A DNA stretch of 64,000 nucleotides from Streptomyces sp. AM 4-1-1 (GCF_029167625.1 NZ_CP119145.1:6386001-6450000); one strand, 5' to 3'. Shown: positions 8,926 to 18,171, numbered from the stretch's first letter. Notes: generated by a model not told the origin, from the sequence alone. Program-made: numbers and translations.

Positions 8926-9852
8926 CTACTCCGCACGGCGGCGGCGCTTCGCGGCGAACACGGCCGCGCCGCCGATGACGACGACCAGTCCTGTGGTAGC
9001 CGCGACGGGCACCAGCGAACCGGAGTCGTGCGGGGCGTCCGAGGCGGGGGCCGCGTCAATGACCTCCGTTCCCGCGCTCGGCGCCGCGACCGCCGACGCC
9101 GACGCCGAGGTCACCGGGAGCGACGGGGAAGGGGACGGCGACGCCGGGACGGACGGCGAGGCACTGGCGGACGGGCTCGCGCTCACGACAGGCGGTACGG
9201 GAACGGGGGCGGGCGGCGGGGCGGCGGTCGTCGGCCGCCGCACGTCCGGCCCCCGGGTGGTCCGTCCGGGGGCGGGCCTGGAGTCCGAACCACCCCCGGT
9301 GCGCCTGGCGTTGTGGGCGCGCAGCTGGTCGGGGGTGACCGTGGGCCGCCCCTTGGTGCCACCGATGTCCGTACCGCCGAAGATCCACAGGTCCACGCTG
9401 CCCGGCCTGGGCCGGTAGCTCATGGCGCCCAGCTGGCTGTACTCCCAGGTGTGGTCACCGGGGCCGGCGTGCCAGTACGACCAGTAGGCGGAGGCCGGCG
9501 GGGTGAGGACACAGTCCTCCTGCTGCGAGGTGGGGTACTGCCTGCCGCCCTGGTGGCCGCTGTAGCCGATCCGGCAGATGAACGCGGGGCCGTCGTGTCC
9601 GGTGCCGGTGGTCGCCCAGCCGCCCTGGTTGAGGAGTTCGTAACCGGTGGTCGGTGTCGTACCGCAGGAGCGGTACACCGGCCCGCCCCAGTGGCTGAAG
9701 TCCACGGCGAGCACGACACCGGAGGACGTGGTGCACCGGCCGATCGGCTGCGGGGCGGCGTCGGCCGTCGTGGTGGTCGCGCCGAGCGCGGCCGCCGTCA
9801 GGCCGAGCGCGGCGACGACACGGCCGGACGTCCGCCGGACGCGGGAGGTCAC
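8926..9852 (-). CDS. Surface protein with four-cysteine domain, Pro/Ser stalk and C-terminal membrane anchor
   Basis: A 308-residue exported protein. Order: signal peptide (1-33); a domain of about 140 residues with four cysteines (40, 63, 93, 114) and the motifs GTGHDGPAFICRIG, EDCVLTPPASAYWSYW and a GGT-rich turn before GRPTVTPDQL; a long low-complexity Pro/Ser/Ala stalk (about 185-265); then a hydrophobic helix and RRRR tail, which would hold it in the membrane. The four-Cys domain is shared, with all cysteines aligned, with the N-terminus of the 919-residue neighbour. Its GTG start overlaps that gene's stop (GTGA, 9849-9852). I do not recognise a named family. Position inside the riboswitch operon suggests a B12-capture or hand-over role. 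Confidence 0.75.
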   Translation of the reverse strand: MTSRVRRTSGRVVAALGLTAAALGATTTTADAAPQPIGRCTTSSGVVLAVDFSHWGGPVYRSCGTTPTTGYELLNQGGWATTGTGHDGPAFICRIGYSGHQGGRQYPTSQQEDCVLTPPASAYWSYWHAGPGDHTWEYSQLGAMSYRPRPGSVDLWIFGGTDIGGTKGRPTVTPDQLRAHNARRTGGGSDSRPAPGRTTRGPDVRRPTTAAPPPAPVPVPPVVSASPSASASPSVPASPSPSPSLPVTSASASAVAAPSAGTEVIDAAPASDAPHDSGSLVPVAATTGLVVVIGGAAVFAAKRRRRAE

Positions 9853-12608
9853 CGCGTCCCCCCGGTCGTCGTGCGGTGCCTGCGGGCCACCACGACCACG
9901 CACCGGCCGGCCAGGACCAGCGCGACGGCCGCCGCCGCGAGGACGCCGGCCTGGAGTCCGGTCGACGCCAGGCTGCCGTCGCCGGACGCCGAGCCGTCCG
10001 CCGCGCCCGCACCGCCGGAGTCATCACCGGGAGTGACGATGACAGGCGCGGAGGCCGACGGGTCGGGGTCGGGCAGAGGCTGCGCGGTGGTGCCGGTCAG
10101 GCTGCGGGTCAGCATGCCGAAGGAGATGCCCGTCGATCCGCCGACCGCCTGGGTGGAGGCGCGGATGTCGGAGCCCCGCTGGCCCTCCTCGGCGACGTTG
10201 AACCCGCCGTCCGCGTTCTGCTGGGACGCCAGGAACTTACGGGCCCTGGCGATCTGCGGCCCGTACTTCGGCGCGTCCAGGGAGAGACCCTGCACGGCGA
10301 GGGCGGCGGAGTTCACGGAGTCGCCCGCGGCGCCGGGGAATCCGCCGTCCGGCAACTGCCGCGACGCGATCCACTTCAGGGCCTTGTCCACGGCCGGCCG
10401 GCTCGTGCCGTCCTCGGCCAGGTCCAGGGTCATCGCCGCGATGGCGGTGGAGTCGACGTCGGAGTCGCCGGTCGCCGGGATCAGGCTGGGCCAGGCGCCC
10501 GACGGCTGCTGGAGACCAGACAGATAGGTGAGGGGGGCCCGCGCCGCGTCCTTCTCACCGGCCCGCAGCTGTGCGATGACGCCGAGGGACTGGGCGAACA
10601 CCGAAGGGGCGTAGGTGTAGGCGCCCTTGGCCGGGCAGCTGCGGTCCGGGGCCGTGCTGGGCCGCTCGCAGACCGCGTCGGCGAGCGCGGCGATCAGGTC
10701 TCTGCCGCCGAAGTGACGAGGGTCCCGGCCGACGACCTCGGCGAGCACGGCCGCCTTGCCCATCGACCCGCCCGCCGCGTGCGCCGTACCCGCGTTCGTC
10801 CAGTCGTGCAGGGTGCGGCCCTCGGCGTCCTTGCCGCCCTGGTCGAGGAAGTCCGTGATCGCGCGCAGGGTGTTGTCGTCGTGTCCGGCCGCCGCCAGGG
10901 CGAACGCGCCGTCGATCGTGAGGCCGAAGTCGGCCCGGCCCGTGGCTGATCCGGTGCCGTAGTAGCGGCCCTGCCGCAGCCGGGACGGGTCGGTGAGGTA
11001 GGCGACGCCCTTCCTCAGATCGGGCCCCTCGCCGGGAGGAGCCGTGGGAGGCGTCGTCGGGGGAGTGGTGGGCGGCCCGGTCGGCTCGGGCACCTTCGTG
11101 GTCAGGGCGGCCAGGCTGGTGCCCGAGCCGGCGAGCACGGCGGGCGAGGTCGCGTACAGGGCCGGTTCGGTGGCGCCCTCCTCGAACCCGAAGCCTCCCC
11201 CGGCGAGTTGCTGTCCCGACAGCCAGGAGACGGCGGCGTCGGCGGTGGTGGTGTCGCCGAGCGTCCGCAGTGCCTGCGCGGCGTACGCGGTGGCGGCCAC
11301 ACTGCCGGTGGAGGAGCCGTTGTACCCGGGGAAGCCGCCGCCCTGGAGCTGGGCCTTCCCGAGGTAGGTACGGGCCTTGGCGACGGCGGTGTCATGGCCG
11401 CCGGCCTGGCGCAGGACGAGGGCGACGAGCCCGGTCGTCGCCGGGTCGCCGTCGCAGTACTCACCGGGGCGGATCAGGATGCTGGTGAACGACCCGTCCT
11501 GGCACTGGAGTTGGGTCAGCCGGTCCACGGCCGGGGCCGGCGGTACCTCGCCGCCGCGCAGGAGGGCCAGCACGGCGAGCGCCTGCGCGTCACCGTACGT
11601 GGCGTTCGGGAAGTCGCCCTTGGCGGTGCAGCCCGGGGTGGGGGAGCCGGACTCGGGCCCCGCCGGGCAGACGTTCTTCCTGAGGTCGGCGAGCAGATCG
11701 TGGCCGCCGAAGGAGCGCGGATCGTTCTCGGTGATCTCCGCGAGCAGTGCCAGCCGGGCGGCGGCGTTCGCGTCGGGAGCGCTGTCCGGGCCCGCGGGGT
11801 AGGCGTAGGCGTCGGTCTGCGAGGCCAGATGGGCCGTGACCTTGTCGAGCGTGGCGCTCCTGCCCCCGGCGGCGAGCGCGTAGGCGGCCTCGGTCGTCAA
11901 CAGGTGGTTCGGGGCGTCCGCGCCCTCGTCGACGACGTGGTCACCGTCCTTCAGTGTGCCCGTCACCCACCGGAAGGCGGCCGGGAGGTCGATCGCGCCG
12001 GGCGGCACGGTCGGGGACGTACCGGGATCGGGCGTACCGCCACCGCCCGCGCGCACCTGGTCGGGGGTGAACGACGGCCTGCCGCTGGTCCCGCCGGTGT
12101 CGGTGCCGCCGAACACCCAGGCGTCGACGTCACCGTCCTTGGGCTTGCGGGCCATGGCGCCGAGCGGGCTGTACGACCACTGGTCCTGGCCGGGCGAGGC
12201 GATCCAGTACGACCAGTACGCGGTGGGCTGCGGGGTCAGTACGCAGTCCTCCTGGTCCGGGGTCGGGTACTGCGTACCGGAGTTGTACGGTCCGAAGCCG
12301 ATCCGGCAGATGAACGCCGGACCGTCGTGCCCGGTGCCCGTCGTGGTGAACCCGCCCTCGTGCAGCAGGTCGTAGCCGCTGGTGGGAGTGGTGTCACAGC
12401 CGCGCTCCACCGTGCCGCCGAACGGCCCGAGGTCGACCGCGACGATCGCACCCTTCGTCGCCGTGCACTCCCCGATCGGGTCGGCCCCGGCAGGGGAGAC
12501 CCCCGTGACGAACGCCACGCTCGCGCCGAACGTGAGGACCGCCGCCGATATCAGCGACAGCAGCCCTCTCCTCGACCCGCGCCGGTCCGATTGCTCTGTG
12601 GTCCCCAC
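9849..12608 (-). CDS. Cell-wall-anchored protein: four-Cys domain plus two transcobalamin-alpha-like barrels, LAxTG signal
   Basis: About 919 residues, first gene of the ECF operon. Order: signal/membrane helix (15-42); four-Cys domain (48-190; Cys 48, 71, 101, 122) like that of the next gene; Pro/Thr linker; two repeats of an alpha/alpha-barrel domain (about 205-525 and 550-850) with the prenyltransferase/terpene-cyclase-like pattern of helix pairs and turns such as GGFPG, DGGFPG and GGFGFEEG; a Pro/Ser linker; then LASTG, a hydrophobic helix and a basic tail. LAxTG is a known class E sortase motif in Streptomyces. The alpha barrel is the fold of the transcobalamin/intrinsic-factor alpha domain. 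The start is GTG at 12608 (or 12611), with GAGGGG just upstream. Confidence 0.8.
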   Translation of the reverse strand: MGTTEQSDRRGSRRGLLSLISAAVLTFGASVAFVTGVSPAGADPIGECTATKGAIVAVDLGPFGGTVERGCDTTPTSGYDLLHEGGFTTTGTGHDGPAFICRIGFGPYNSGTQYPTPDQEDCVLTPQPTAYWSYWIASPGQDQWSYSPLGAMARKPKDGDVDAWVFGGTDTGGTSGRPSFTPDQVRAGGGGTPDPGTSPTVPPGAIDLPAAFRWVTGTLKDGDHVVDEGADAPNHLLTTEAAYALAAGGRSATLDKVTAHLASQTDAYAYPAGPDSAPDANAAARLALLAEITENDPRSFGGHDLLADLRKNVCPAGPESGSPTPGCTAKGDFPNATYGDAQALAVLALLRGGEVPPAPAVDRLTQLQCQDGSFTSILIRPGEYCDGDPATTGLVALVLRQAGGHDTAVAKARTYLGKAQLQGGGFPGYNGSSTGSVAATAYAAQALRTLGDTTTADAAVSWLSGQQLAGGGFGFEEGATEPALYATSPAVLAGSGTSLAALTTKVPEPTGPPTTPPTTPPTAPPGEGPDLRKGVAYLTDPSRLRQGRYYGTGSATGRADFGLTIDGAFALAAAGHDDNTLRAITDFLDQGGKDAEGRTLHDWTNAGTAHAAGGSMGKAAVLAEVVGRDPRHFGGRDLIAALADAVCERPSTAPDRSCPAKGAYTYAPSVFAQSLGVIAQLRAGEKDAARAPLTYLSGLQQPSGAWPSLIPATGDSDVDSTAIAAMTLDLAEDGTSRPAVDKALKWIASRQLPDGGFPGAAGDSVNSAALAVQGLSLDAPKYGPQIARARKFLASQQNADGGFNVAEEGQRGSDIRASTQAVGGSTGISFGMLTRSLTGTTAQPLPDPDPSASAPVIVTPGDDSGGAGAADGSASGDGSLASTGLQAGVLAAAAVALVLAGRCVVVVARRHRTTTGGTR

Positions 12609-12742
12609 CACGGCCCCTCGTGTCGTCCCCGGGCGGGTCCGTGCGCGGCAGACGGCTCCCGGGCGACCAGGAGGCCGGGCGGGAGCGGGTCGAACCACGC
12701 CGTAGTCCGCGACGGCGTATCTCGCTGAAAACCTGGCACCAG

Positions 12743-12847
12743 GTGTTCCGGCTCGCCCACGCTCTGTCGGGCCTACGGTTGCGGGTCAGCGCCGGTTTCC
12801 GACCGGCTTCCCCTGGTGCTGAGTGCGTATCAGCCGGATTGGAACAC
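12743..12847 (-). ncRNA. Cobalamin riboswitch 2 (controls the ECF/surface-protein operon)
   Basis: The minus-strand core reads GGGGAA, GCCGGTCGGAAACCGGC, GCTGAC, then CCGCAACCGT, which matches the B12 aptamer. The outer ends can pair as P1 (GTGTT plus CCGGCT near 12847 with AGCCGGAACAC near 12743). The first start codon of the operon is about 130 bases downstream. Confidence 0.92.
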
Positions 12848-12984
12848 GCGTATGAACACACCGTCAAGGCAGGCCGGTTCCGGCACCGGGTCCCGTCCGG
12901 GCACCTGACGGCCCCGGTCCGGCGGTCCCCGGGCACGGCGGCCGGCCGCGTCTGGCGGACCCCCTGGCCCCTCGGGTAGCGTCC

Positions 12985-13055
12985 TGGCCTGCCGAGTGGG
13001 GGAACCCGGTGCGAATCCGGGGCTGACGCGCAGCGGTGTGGGACGGCAGGGGGCC
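12985..13055 (+). ncRNA. Cobalamin riboswitch 3 (controls the transcobalamin-like gene)
   Basis: The plus-strand core reads GGGGGAA, CCCGGTGCGAATCCGGG, GCTGACGCGCAGCGGT, the compact actinobacterial form of the B12 aptamer. It is closed by a helix between CCTGCCG (near 12988) and CGGCAGG (near 13045). The target start is at 13194, about 140 bases downstream, which leaves room for an expression platform. Confidence 0.9.
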
Positions 13056-13193
13056 GTTCCGAGCCCGAATGCCCAGACGGTGACGACAAGTTGGAAGCCG
13101 TGCCACGCGTTCGGGCGGCGGTCACCCGCTCTTCCCCGTCCTCGGTCGTGGGAGGGCGGGCGGGGCCGGCGTCCCTCATCCCAGGAGCAGGCC

Positions 13194-14606
13194 ATGTCCC
13201 GTTCTCTCACCTCACGCCGCATCGCGCTCACGGTGCCCGCGGTCCTCGGGGCCTTCGCCCTGACCGTGCTGCCCGCGGCCGCCACCTCGACCCCGGCACA
13301 GATCGCCACCTCCAAGGCCAACGGTGTGGCGTACCTCAAGTCCCTCCAGGCCGCCGACGGTTCGTACGCGGGCTCCGGACTGTCCAACGAATGGGCGTTC
13401 ACCGCCTTCGCCGCCACGGGTACGGCGGCCGTCGACGTCACCCCCGGCGGCGACACCACGAAGAACGCCCGCACCGTGTACCGGAACCTGCTGGCCACCC
13501 CGGGCTGGCCGTCCGCCACCCCCGTGGTCACCGACTACGAACGCGGCGCGCTCAACGCGAACGCCGCCGGCATCGACCCGGCGCGGGTCTCCGCCTCACG
13601 CAACCTCATCGCGGACGTCTACGGCTACTGGCAGACGGCGGAGGGTGGTTACTTCGGCCCGTCCGCCAACTACAACGGCACGGTTTTCGCCGCACTGGCC
13701 CTCGGCGGCGCCAGGACCCAGGCCGGTGCGCGGCGCATACCGCAGGCACTCGTCGACCAGGTGGTCACGCGTATCCGCGCCAACCAGCACAACGACGGCG
13801 GCTGGAACTACAGCAAGGCCGAGGGCAACCCGACCCAGCTCGCCACCGCGAGCGACATCGACATGACCGGCGCCTCGATGGCCGCGCTCTGTGTCTCGGG
13901 TGTGCCGAACACCGACGCGGACATCGTCCGGGCGAAGACATTCCTCAAGGGCAAGCTGGTCAACAACTCCGGTGCGTTCAACGCCATGTTCGGCGTCAAC
14001 ACCGACTCCAACGGCTGGGCCGTCTCCGGACTGAACGCCTGTGGTGTCAACCCGCAGACGGGCGACTTCCTCACCCCTCTGGGCAGGACGCCGGTCGACT
14101 TCCTCATCGCCCAGCAGTTCAACCCGGGCGGCGGCTTCAAGTACCTGCCCGGTGACACCTCGCCGTCCGCGTACGCCTCCATCGACGGGCTGCGCGCGGT
14201 GGCGGGCGGCGGCTTCACCTTCACACCGCCCGTACCGGCCACCACGGGCGCCCCGCAGTGGGTCGCCACCAGCACGTTCAGCCCCGGCACCGCCACCAGG
14301 CTGTCGCTCAGCGTGGACGACGGGACGGGCGCGCTGAAGGTCTGCTCGGTGACCTTCACACCGACCGCCACCACGACCACGCTCGGCGACGTCCTCACCG
14401 CCGCCACGACCGCGGCGACCCCGTCCGGCTGCGTCACCGGCGTCACCCCGTCGACCGGAAGCGGCGCCATCACGGCGATCGACGGGAAGGCCAACAGCGG
14501 TACTTCGACCTGGAAGGTAGCCGTCGACGGCTCGGCCTCCGCCACCGCCACCCGCGACAGGGTGATCAACGTCGGCGACACGATCGCACTGCGCTGGGGG
14601 AGCTGA
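13194..14606 (+). CDS. Secreted transcobalamin/intrinsic-factor-like B12-binding protein (alpha barrel plus DUF4430)
   Basis: 470 residues behind a cobalamin riboswitch. A signal peptide (1-31, ending AAA) is followed by an alpha/alpha-barrel domain (about 38-335) with repeated helix-turn units such as DGSYAGSG, EGGYFG, DGGWNY and GGGFKYLP. A DUF4430 domain follows (about 350-470), ending in TSTWKVAVDG and VGDTIALRWG. This two-domain order is that of animal transcobalamin and intrinsic factor, where B12 is held between the alpha barrel and beta domain. No membrane helix or sorting signal follows, so the protein should be released. The ATG at 13194 has AGGAG six bases upstream. B12 binding is inferred from fold order, riboswitch and neighbours. 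Confidence 0.85.
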   Translation: MSRSLTSRRIALTVPAVLGAFALTVLPAAATSTPAQIATSKANGVAYLKSLQAADGSYAGSGLSNEWAFTAFAATGTAAVDVTPGGDTTKNARTVYRNLLATPGWPSATPVVTDYERGALNANAAGIDPARVSASRNLIADVYGYWQTAEGGYFGPSANYNGTVFAALALGGARTQAGARRIPQALVDQVVTRIRANQHNDGGWNYSKAEGNPTQLATASDIDMTGASMAALCVSGVPNTDADIVRAKTFLKGKLVNNSGAFNAMFGVNTDSNGWAVSGLNACGVNPQTGDFLTPLGRTPVDFLIAQQFNPGGGFKYLPGDTSPSAYASIDGLRAVAGGGFTFTPPVPATTGAPQWVATSTFSPGTATRLSLSVDDGTGALKVCSVTFTPTATTTTLGDVLTAATTAATPSGCVTGVTPSTGSGAITAIDGKANSGTSTWKVAVDGSASATATRDRVINVGDTIALRWGS

Positions 14607-14683
14607 AGGCGGGCGGGACGGCGTGGGTACCACCCGCATCTCCGTCCCCAGGTTCGTTGCCCAGAGGTCGCGTCCCCCATGGA

Positions 14684-15883
14684 TCACCGCGCGCCTCCCG
14701 CGATGAAATCACGGTCCCCGTGCAGCCAGGACACCGCGTCGTACAGTCCGTCTTCGGTGAAAGAGGAGAGCATTGCGTTACGGGCCACGGCCGCCTGTCC
14801 CGCCGGATGGTAGAGCAGGCTGCCCATCTCGCGGGCCAGGAGCTGTGCCTTGCGTGTACGGTCACGGCGCCAGGTGTTGTACTTCTCCAGGCGGCCTGGT
14901 ACCTCGTGCCCCTGACACCCCAATGACTCACCGATCACGACGGCGTCCTCAAGGGCCATGCACGCGCCTTGAGCCGCATACTGCAGCATCGGATGTGCGG
15001 CGTCGCCCAGCAGTGCCACCCTGCCGTCCGTCCAGACGTCGACCGGGTCGCGGTCGCACAGCACCCATGTCCGCCAATCCTCGCCGAGTTTCAGTAGTCG
15101 TTGTGCCGCGTCCTCGAGCTGCGAGAACTCGTTCAGAACGTACGAAGCCTCGACCGGCCGCCCGGCGACTACCTCTTGAGCGCCGTCGTCCTTGGTCGCG
15201 GCGAGATTCATGAGGGCTCCGCCGGCGATCGCGTAGTGCACGAAGTGCCACTTTGGCCCCGCCCACAGAGTGACGCAGTTCCAGCGCAGATCGTCAGGAA
15301 CCCGGTTCATGGGTACGACGGACCGGTAGATGGTGTGACCGGACACCTGGGGTTCGCCGTCGCCGACGAGCTGGCGCCGGATGGTGGAGCGGATGCCGTC
15401 GGCGCCGATCAGAGCGGCGCCGGTGAGCCGTCGGCCGGTGGCGGTGACAGCGGTCACCTCGTCGTCGTTCTGCTCGTACCGGATCACCGAGAGGCCCGTC
15501 AGCAGCTCGACGGATGCTGACGTCCGGCAGGCGTCCAGCAGTGGTTGGTAGAGGTCGCTGCGATGGACGACCGCGTACGGGTTGCCGAACCGGGCCCGGT
15601 ACCGGTCGGTCAGGGGCATCCGGACGATCCTCTCGCCGGTGATGCCGTCCATGAGACGTAGTTCGTCGATGAAGACGGCTTTGTCACGCACCGCGCCACC
15701 AACCCCTAGACGATCGAGTGCGCGGAAGGCGTTGGGGCCGAGCTGGATGCCTGCCCCTAACTCCTCAAGGCGGTCCCGTCGTTCGAGTACCACGACGTGG
15801 TGACCCTGTCGGGCCGCACTCAGCGCCGTCGCCAGCCCCCCGATACCACCGCCGACCACGATGACACGCGTTGTCCAGTGCAT
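14684..15883 (-). CDS. FAD-dependent aromatic hydroxylase (salicylate/3-hydroxybenzoate hydroxylase type)
   Basis: A 399-residue class A flavoprotein monooxygenase. The N-terminal dinucleotide fold has VGGGIGGLATALSAA; the middle has the GADGIRS motif; the C-terminal FAD motif is ALLGDAAHPMLQYAAQG. Such enzymes use NAD(P)H and O2 to hydroxylate phenolic acids, sometimes with loss of the carboxylate. It is last in the operon that makes a 3-hydroxyanthranilate-type acid, so this acid or a product of it is the likely substrate. The gene carries a TTA codon (15760-15758), the bldA-dependent leucine codon. GAGGA lies about 11 bases before the ATG. Confidence 0.85.
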   Translation of the reverse strand: MHWTTRVIVVGGGIGGLATALSAARQGHHVVVLERRDRLEELGAGIQLGPNAFRALDRLGVGGAVRDKAVFIDELRLMDGITGERIVRMPLTDRYRARFGNPYAVVHRSDLYQPLLDACRTSASVELLTGLSVIRYEQNDDEVTAVTATGRRLTGAALIGADGIRSTIRRQLVGDGEPQVSGHTIYRSVVPMNRVPDDLRWNCVTLWAGPKWHFVHYAIAGGALMNLAATKDDGAQEVVAGRPVEASYVLNEFSQLEDAAQRLLKLGEDWRTWVLCDRDPVDVWTDGRVALLGDAAHPMLQYAAQGACMALEDAVVIGESLGCQGHEVPGRLEKYNTWRRDRTRKAQLLAREMGSLLYHPAGQAAVARNAMLSSFTEDGLYDAVSWLHGDRDFIAGGAR

Positions 15884-15946
15884 GTTCTGTGTTCCTCGTT
15901 CCTCTCGTTCCTGGGCACGCCGAAGGACCAGCCAGGTGAAGACGTC

Positions 15947-16279
15947 TCAGTTCTCCACCGCCACCCCGCGGCCGGAGAGGCGGGCGAGTGAATAGATACC
16001 TTCCGTAGTGGCTTCGATCGTGAAGGAAAAGTGGTGCGAAGGCGGGTATCCGATGAGCTCTGCGGCCCGGCCGGGAATCGGTGCGGCCGCCGCTTCCACC
16101 GATTCCCAGAGCAGTACGGCTCCCCATCGGTTGGTGTCCTGGTCGGAGATCCAGAACTTCAGCCGCAGTCCCGTGACGTGACTGAAACGATCGACTGCCT
16201 CGGCACGGAGGAATTCACGAAGGGACTCGATTGTCTGTCCGGACTCCTCAAGATTCCACCAGACGATTACAGCGAGCAC
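15947..16279 (-). CDS. Small ferredoxin-fold protein, possible YdhR-like monooxygenase or cyclase helper
   Basis: 110 residues with a GTG start at 16279 that overlaps the end of the phzE-like gene by 13 bases. It looks like a dimeric alpha/beta-barrel (ferredoxin-like) protein: an N-terminal strand LAVIVWWNL, an amphipathic helix, a strand LRLKFWISD, and the turn GAVLLWESVEAAAA seen in YdhR-type proteins. Members of this fold act on reactive aromatic intermediates without cofactors, or only bind them. The tight overlap suggests it works with the precursor made by this operon. The family assignment is moderate; the function is unknown. Confidence 0.6.
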   Translation of the reverse strand: MLAVIVWWNLEESGQTIESLREFLRAEAVDRFSHVTGLRLKFWISDQDTNRWGAVLLWESVEAAAAPIPGRAAELIGYPPSHHFSFTIEATTEGIYSLARLSGRGVAVEN

Positions 16280-18171
16280 GGGCGTATCACCTCCCTCAGA
16301 AGTCCGCTGATGATTCGGATGCCCTCCTTGGTGAGTACCGACTCGGCATGAAACTGAATGGATGCGAAATCTCTGCCGCGTAACGCGTGAACTTCGCCGG
16401 TCCGTAAATCCCGACTGATCTCGATGACACCGTGGGTCGGGTGTTCAAGCTTGTCCCGACAGCTGCGGGCGGCGAATGTGTTGTAGAAGCCGACCTGCTC
16501 GGGCGTGCCGAACAGATCGATCCGCCGCTGCACGCCTTGGTTGGGAGTCGGCCGACGTATCACGTCGAGGCCGAGAAGCGTGGAGAGTACCTGGTGGCTC
16601 AGACAGACGGCGAAGAACGGTTTGTGCTCCCTGAGCAGCAGGCGGACAGTATCCGTCAGATAGGAGATTTTCCGATGAGCCGTGTCGCGCGGATCGCCCG
16701 GTCCCGGTCCCAGAACAACGAGGTCGTGGTCCTCGAAGGAGTGCGCCTCGTCGAAGCGGCGCACGGTGACCTCCAACCCGGCCGATCGCAGTTGCAGCGC
16801 GATCATGGAGGTGAAGGTGTCCTCCGCGTCGATGACCAGCACGGAGCGACCGGCCAGCTGAGGATCTGGCCGGATCCGGTCGTCGCTCTCCGTCAGCCAG
16901 AACTCCGCGATGTCGTCGTTGCGCTGGTCCAATGACTCGCGCACCCGGTGGTGTGCGGCGAACCGGTCGGGGTCGCCGGTGTCGAGCGAGGCGAGCAGTC
17001 CGGCCGCCTTCGCACGCGTCTCGGCGACCTCGCTCATCGGATCGGAATCGCGGACCAGCGTCGCGCCTACCCCTATGCGGACCGTTCCCGCACTGTCGAT
17101 GTCGGCGGTGCGGATGAGGATGGTGGAATCCATGACACGCGAGCCGTTCATGTCATGGCCGATCAGGGCGATGACACCGCTGTAGTACCCGCGCCCCTCC
17201 GGCTCATACCGCTTGATCACCCGGCACGCGCTCTCCAGGGGGCTGCCCGTCACCGTCGGCGCGAACATCGTCTCCAGCAGGATGTCGCGCACGTCGCGAT
17301 CGGTTCGTCCGCGGATCAGATACTCGGTGTGTGCCAGCCGGGCCATTTCCTTGAGGTATGGACCGACGACCTGTCCGCCGTCTGCGCAGATCCGCGCCAT
17401 CATCTTGAGCTCCTCATCCACCACCATGTACAGCTCGTCGGTCTCCTTGCGGTCGGCCAGGAAGGCCAGGACGCCGGGCAGGTCAGGACCGGACTCCGGA
17501 TAGCGATAGGTGCCGCTTATCGGGTTCATGGTGGCGATGCTGTCGGACAGGCTCACGTGCCGTTCCGGGCTTGCCCCCACGAACGTGCGGTCGCCCGTGT
17601 GCACCAGGAATGTCCAGTAAGCACCCGACTCTCGCTCCAACAGCCGCTTGAAGAAGGACAGGGCGCTGTCCCGCGTGTACTCCGTGATGTCCGCGACGAA
17701 CGAACGCCGGATGACGAAATTCGCCCCTTCACCGTTGCCGATCTCCTGGTCCACGACCTTCCGCACCGTGGCCGCGTAGCTGTCGTCGTCCACGTCGAAG
17801 TGGTCGCCCGTCACCATCACCGGGATGTCCGGCAAACGCCTCACGGCCTCGGTCAGTGACAGCGCGCCGTGTTGCGTGACGGCCATCGTCAGTAGGGGCT
17901 CGCCGTCGTCCGTGGTGGCGAACCCGCGCTCGGAGAGCTGGCGGAACGGGATGAGCACGAGTACCTCGTGCCGTGCGCCGGGCCGTTCGGGCGGCGTGTC
18001 GGGCAGGGGTATATCAGCGAGTGTGGCCACACCGGTAACGTCACCGAGCAGGATCTCGACGGTGTCCTGGCCGACCGACTCGGGGCGGTGCAATAGCGCG
18101 TACGCTTCTGCCTGCCGCGTCACCACCCGTTCCAGCAATCGCGTTCCCACGGGAACCTCGGGGAGATTCAT
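16267..18171 (-). CDS. phzE: PhzE-like 2-amino-2-deoxyisochorismate synthase
   Basis: A 634-residue fusion of an anthranilate-synthase-type chorismate domain (about 1-410) and a class I glutamine amidotransferase (about 435-634). Chorismate-domain motifs include [18 protein letters not shown] and [10 protein letters not shown]; the amidotransferase has LGPGPGDP, the Cys in FAVCLSHQ and the His/Glu in QFHAES. PhzE enzymes turn chorismate and glutamine into 2-amino-2-deoxyisochorismate without releasing pyruvate, which fits the PhzD-like gene immediately upstream (ATGA overlap at 18168-18171). A TTA codon occurs at 16383-16381. Plain anthranilate synthase is the alternative, but the fused architecture and PhzD partner argue for ADIC. 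Confidence 0.88.
   Translation of the reverse strand: MNLPEVPVGTRLLERVVTRQAEAYALLHRPESVGQDTVEILLGDVTGVATLADIPLPDTPPERPGARHEVLVLIPFRQLSERGFATTDDGEPLLTMAVTQHGALSLTEAVRRLPDIPVMVTGDHFDVDDDSYAATVRKVVDQEIGNGEGANFVIRRSFVADITEYTRDSALSFFKRLLERESGAYWTFLVHTGDRTFVGASPERHVSLSDSIATMNPISGTYRYPESGPDLPGVLAFLADRKETDELYMVVDEELKMMARICADGGQVVGPYLKEMARLAHTEYLIRGRTDRDVRDILLETMFAPTVTGSPLESACRVIKRYEPEGRGYYSGVIALIGHDMNGSRVMDSTILIRTADIDSAGTVRIGVGATLVRDSDPMSEVAETRAKAAGLLASLDTGDPDRFAAHHRVRESLDQRNDDIAEFWLTESDDRIRPDPQLAGRSVLVIDAEDTFTSMIALQLRSAGLEVTVRRFDEAHSFEDHDLVVLGPGPGDPRDTAHRKISYLTDTVRLLLREHKPFFAVCLSHQVLSTLLGLDVIRRPTPNQGVQRRIDLFGTPEQVGFYNTFAARSCRDKLEHPTHGVIEISRDLRTGEVHALRGRDFASIQFHAESVLTKEGIRIISGLLREVIRPCSL

Larger units (their letters stand above)
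12612..13193. promoter_or_regulatory. Divergent promoter region with two head-to-head cobalamin riboswitches
   Basis: This 582-base gap separates the five-gene minus-strand operon from the plus-strand transcobalamin-like gene. Each side carries its own cobalamin riboswitch (12743-12847 minus, 12985-13055 plus), so the two promoters must lie between about 12850 and 12980. I see no other gene in it. Confidence 0.7.

Noticed and set aside
11208..12728. 506-codon plus-strand frame antisense to the wall-anchored B12 protein
   Set aside because: Composition typical of antisense frames in GC-rich genes; no ribosome site, and it runs through the riboswitch-controlled leader.
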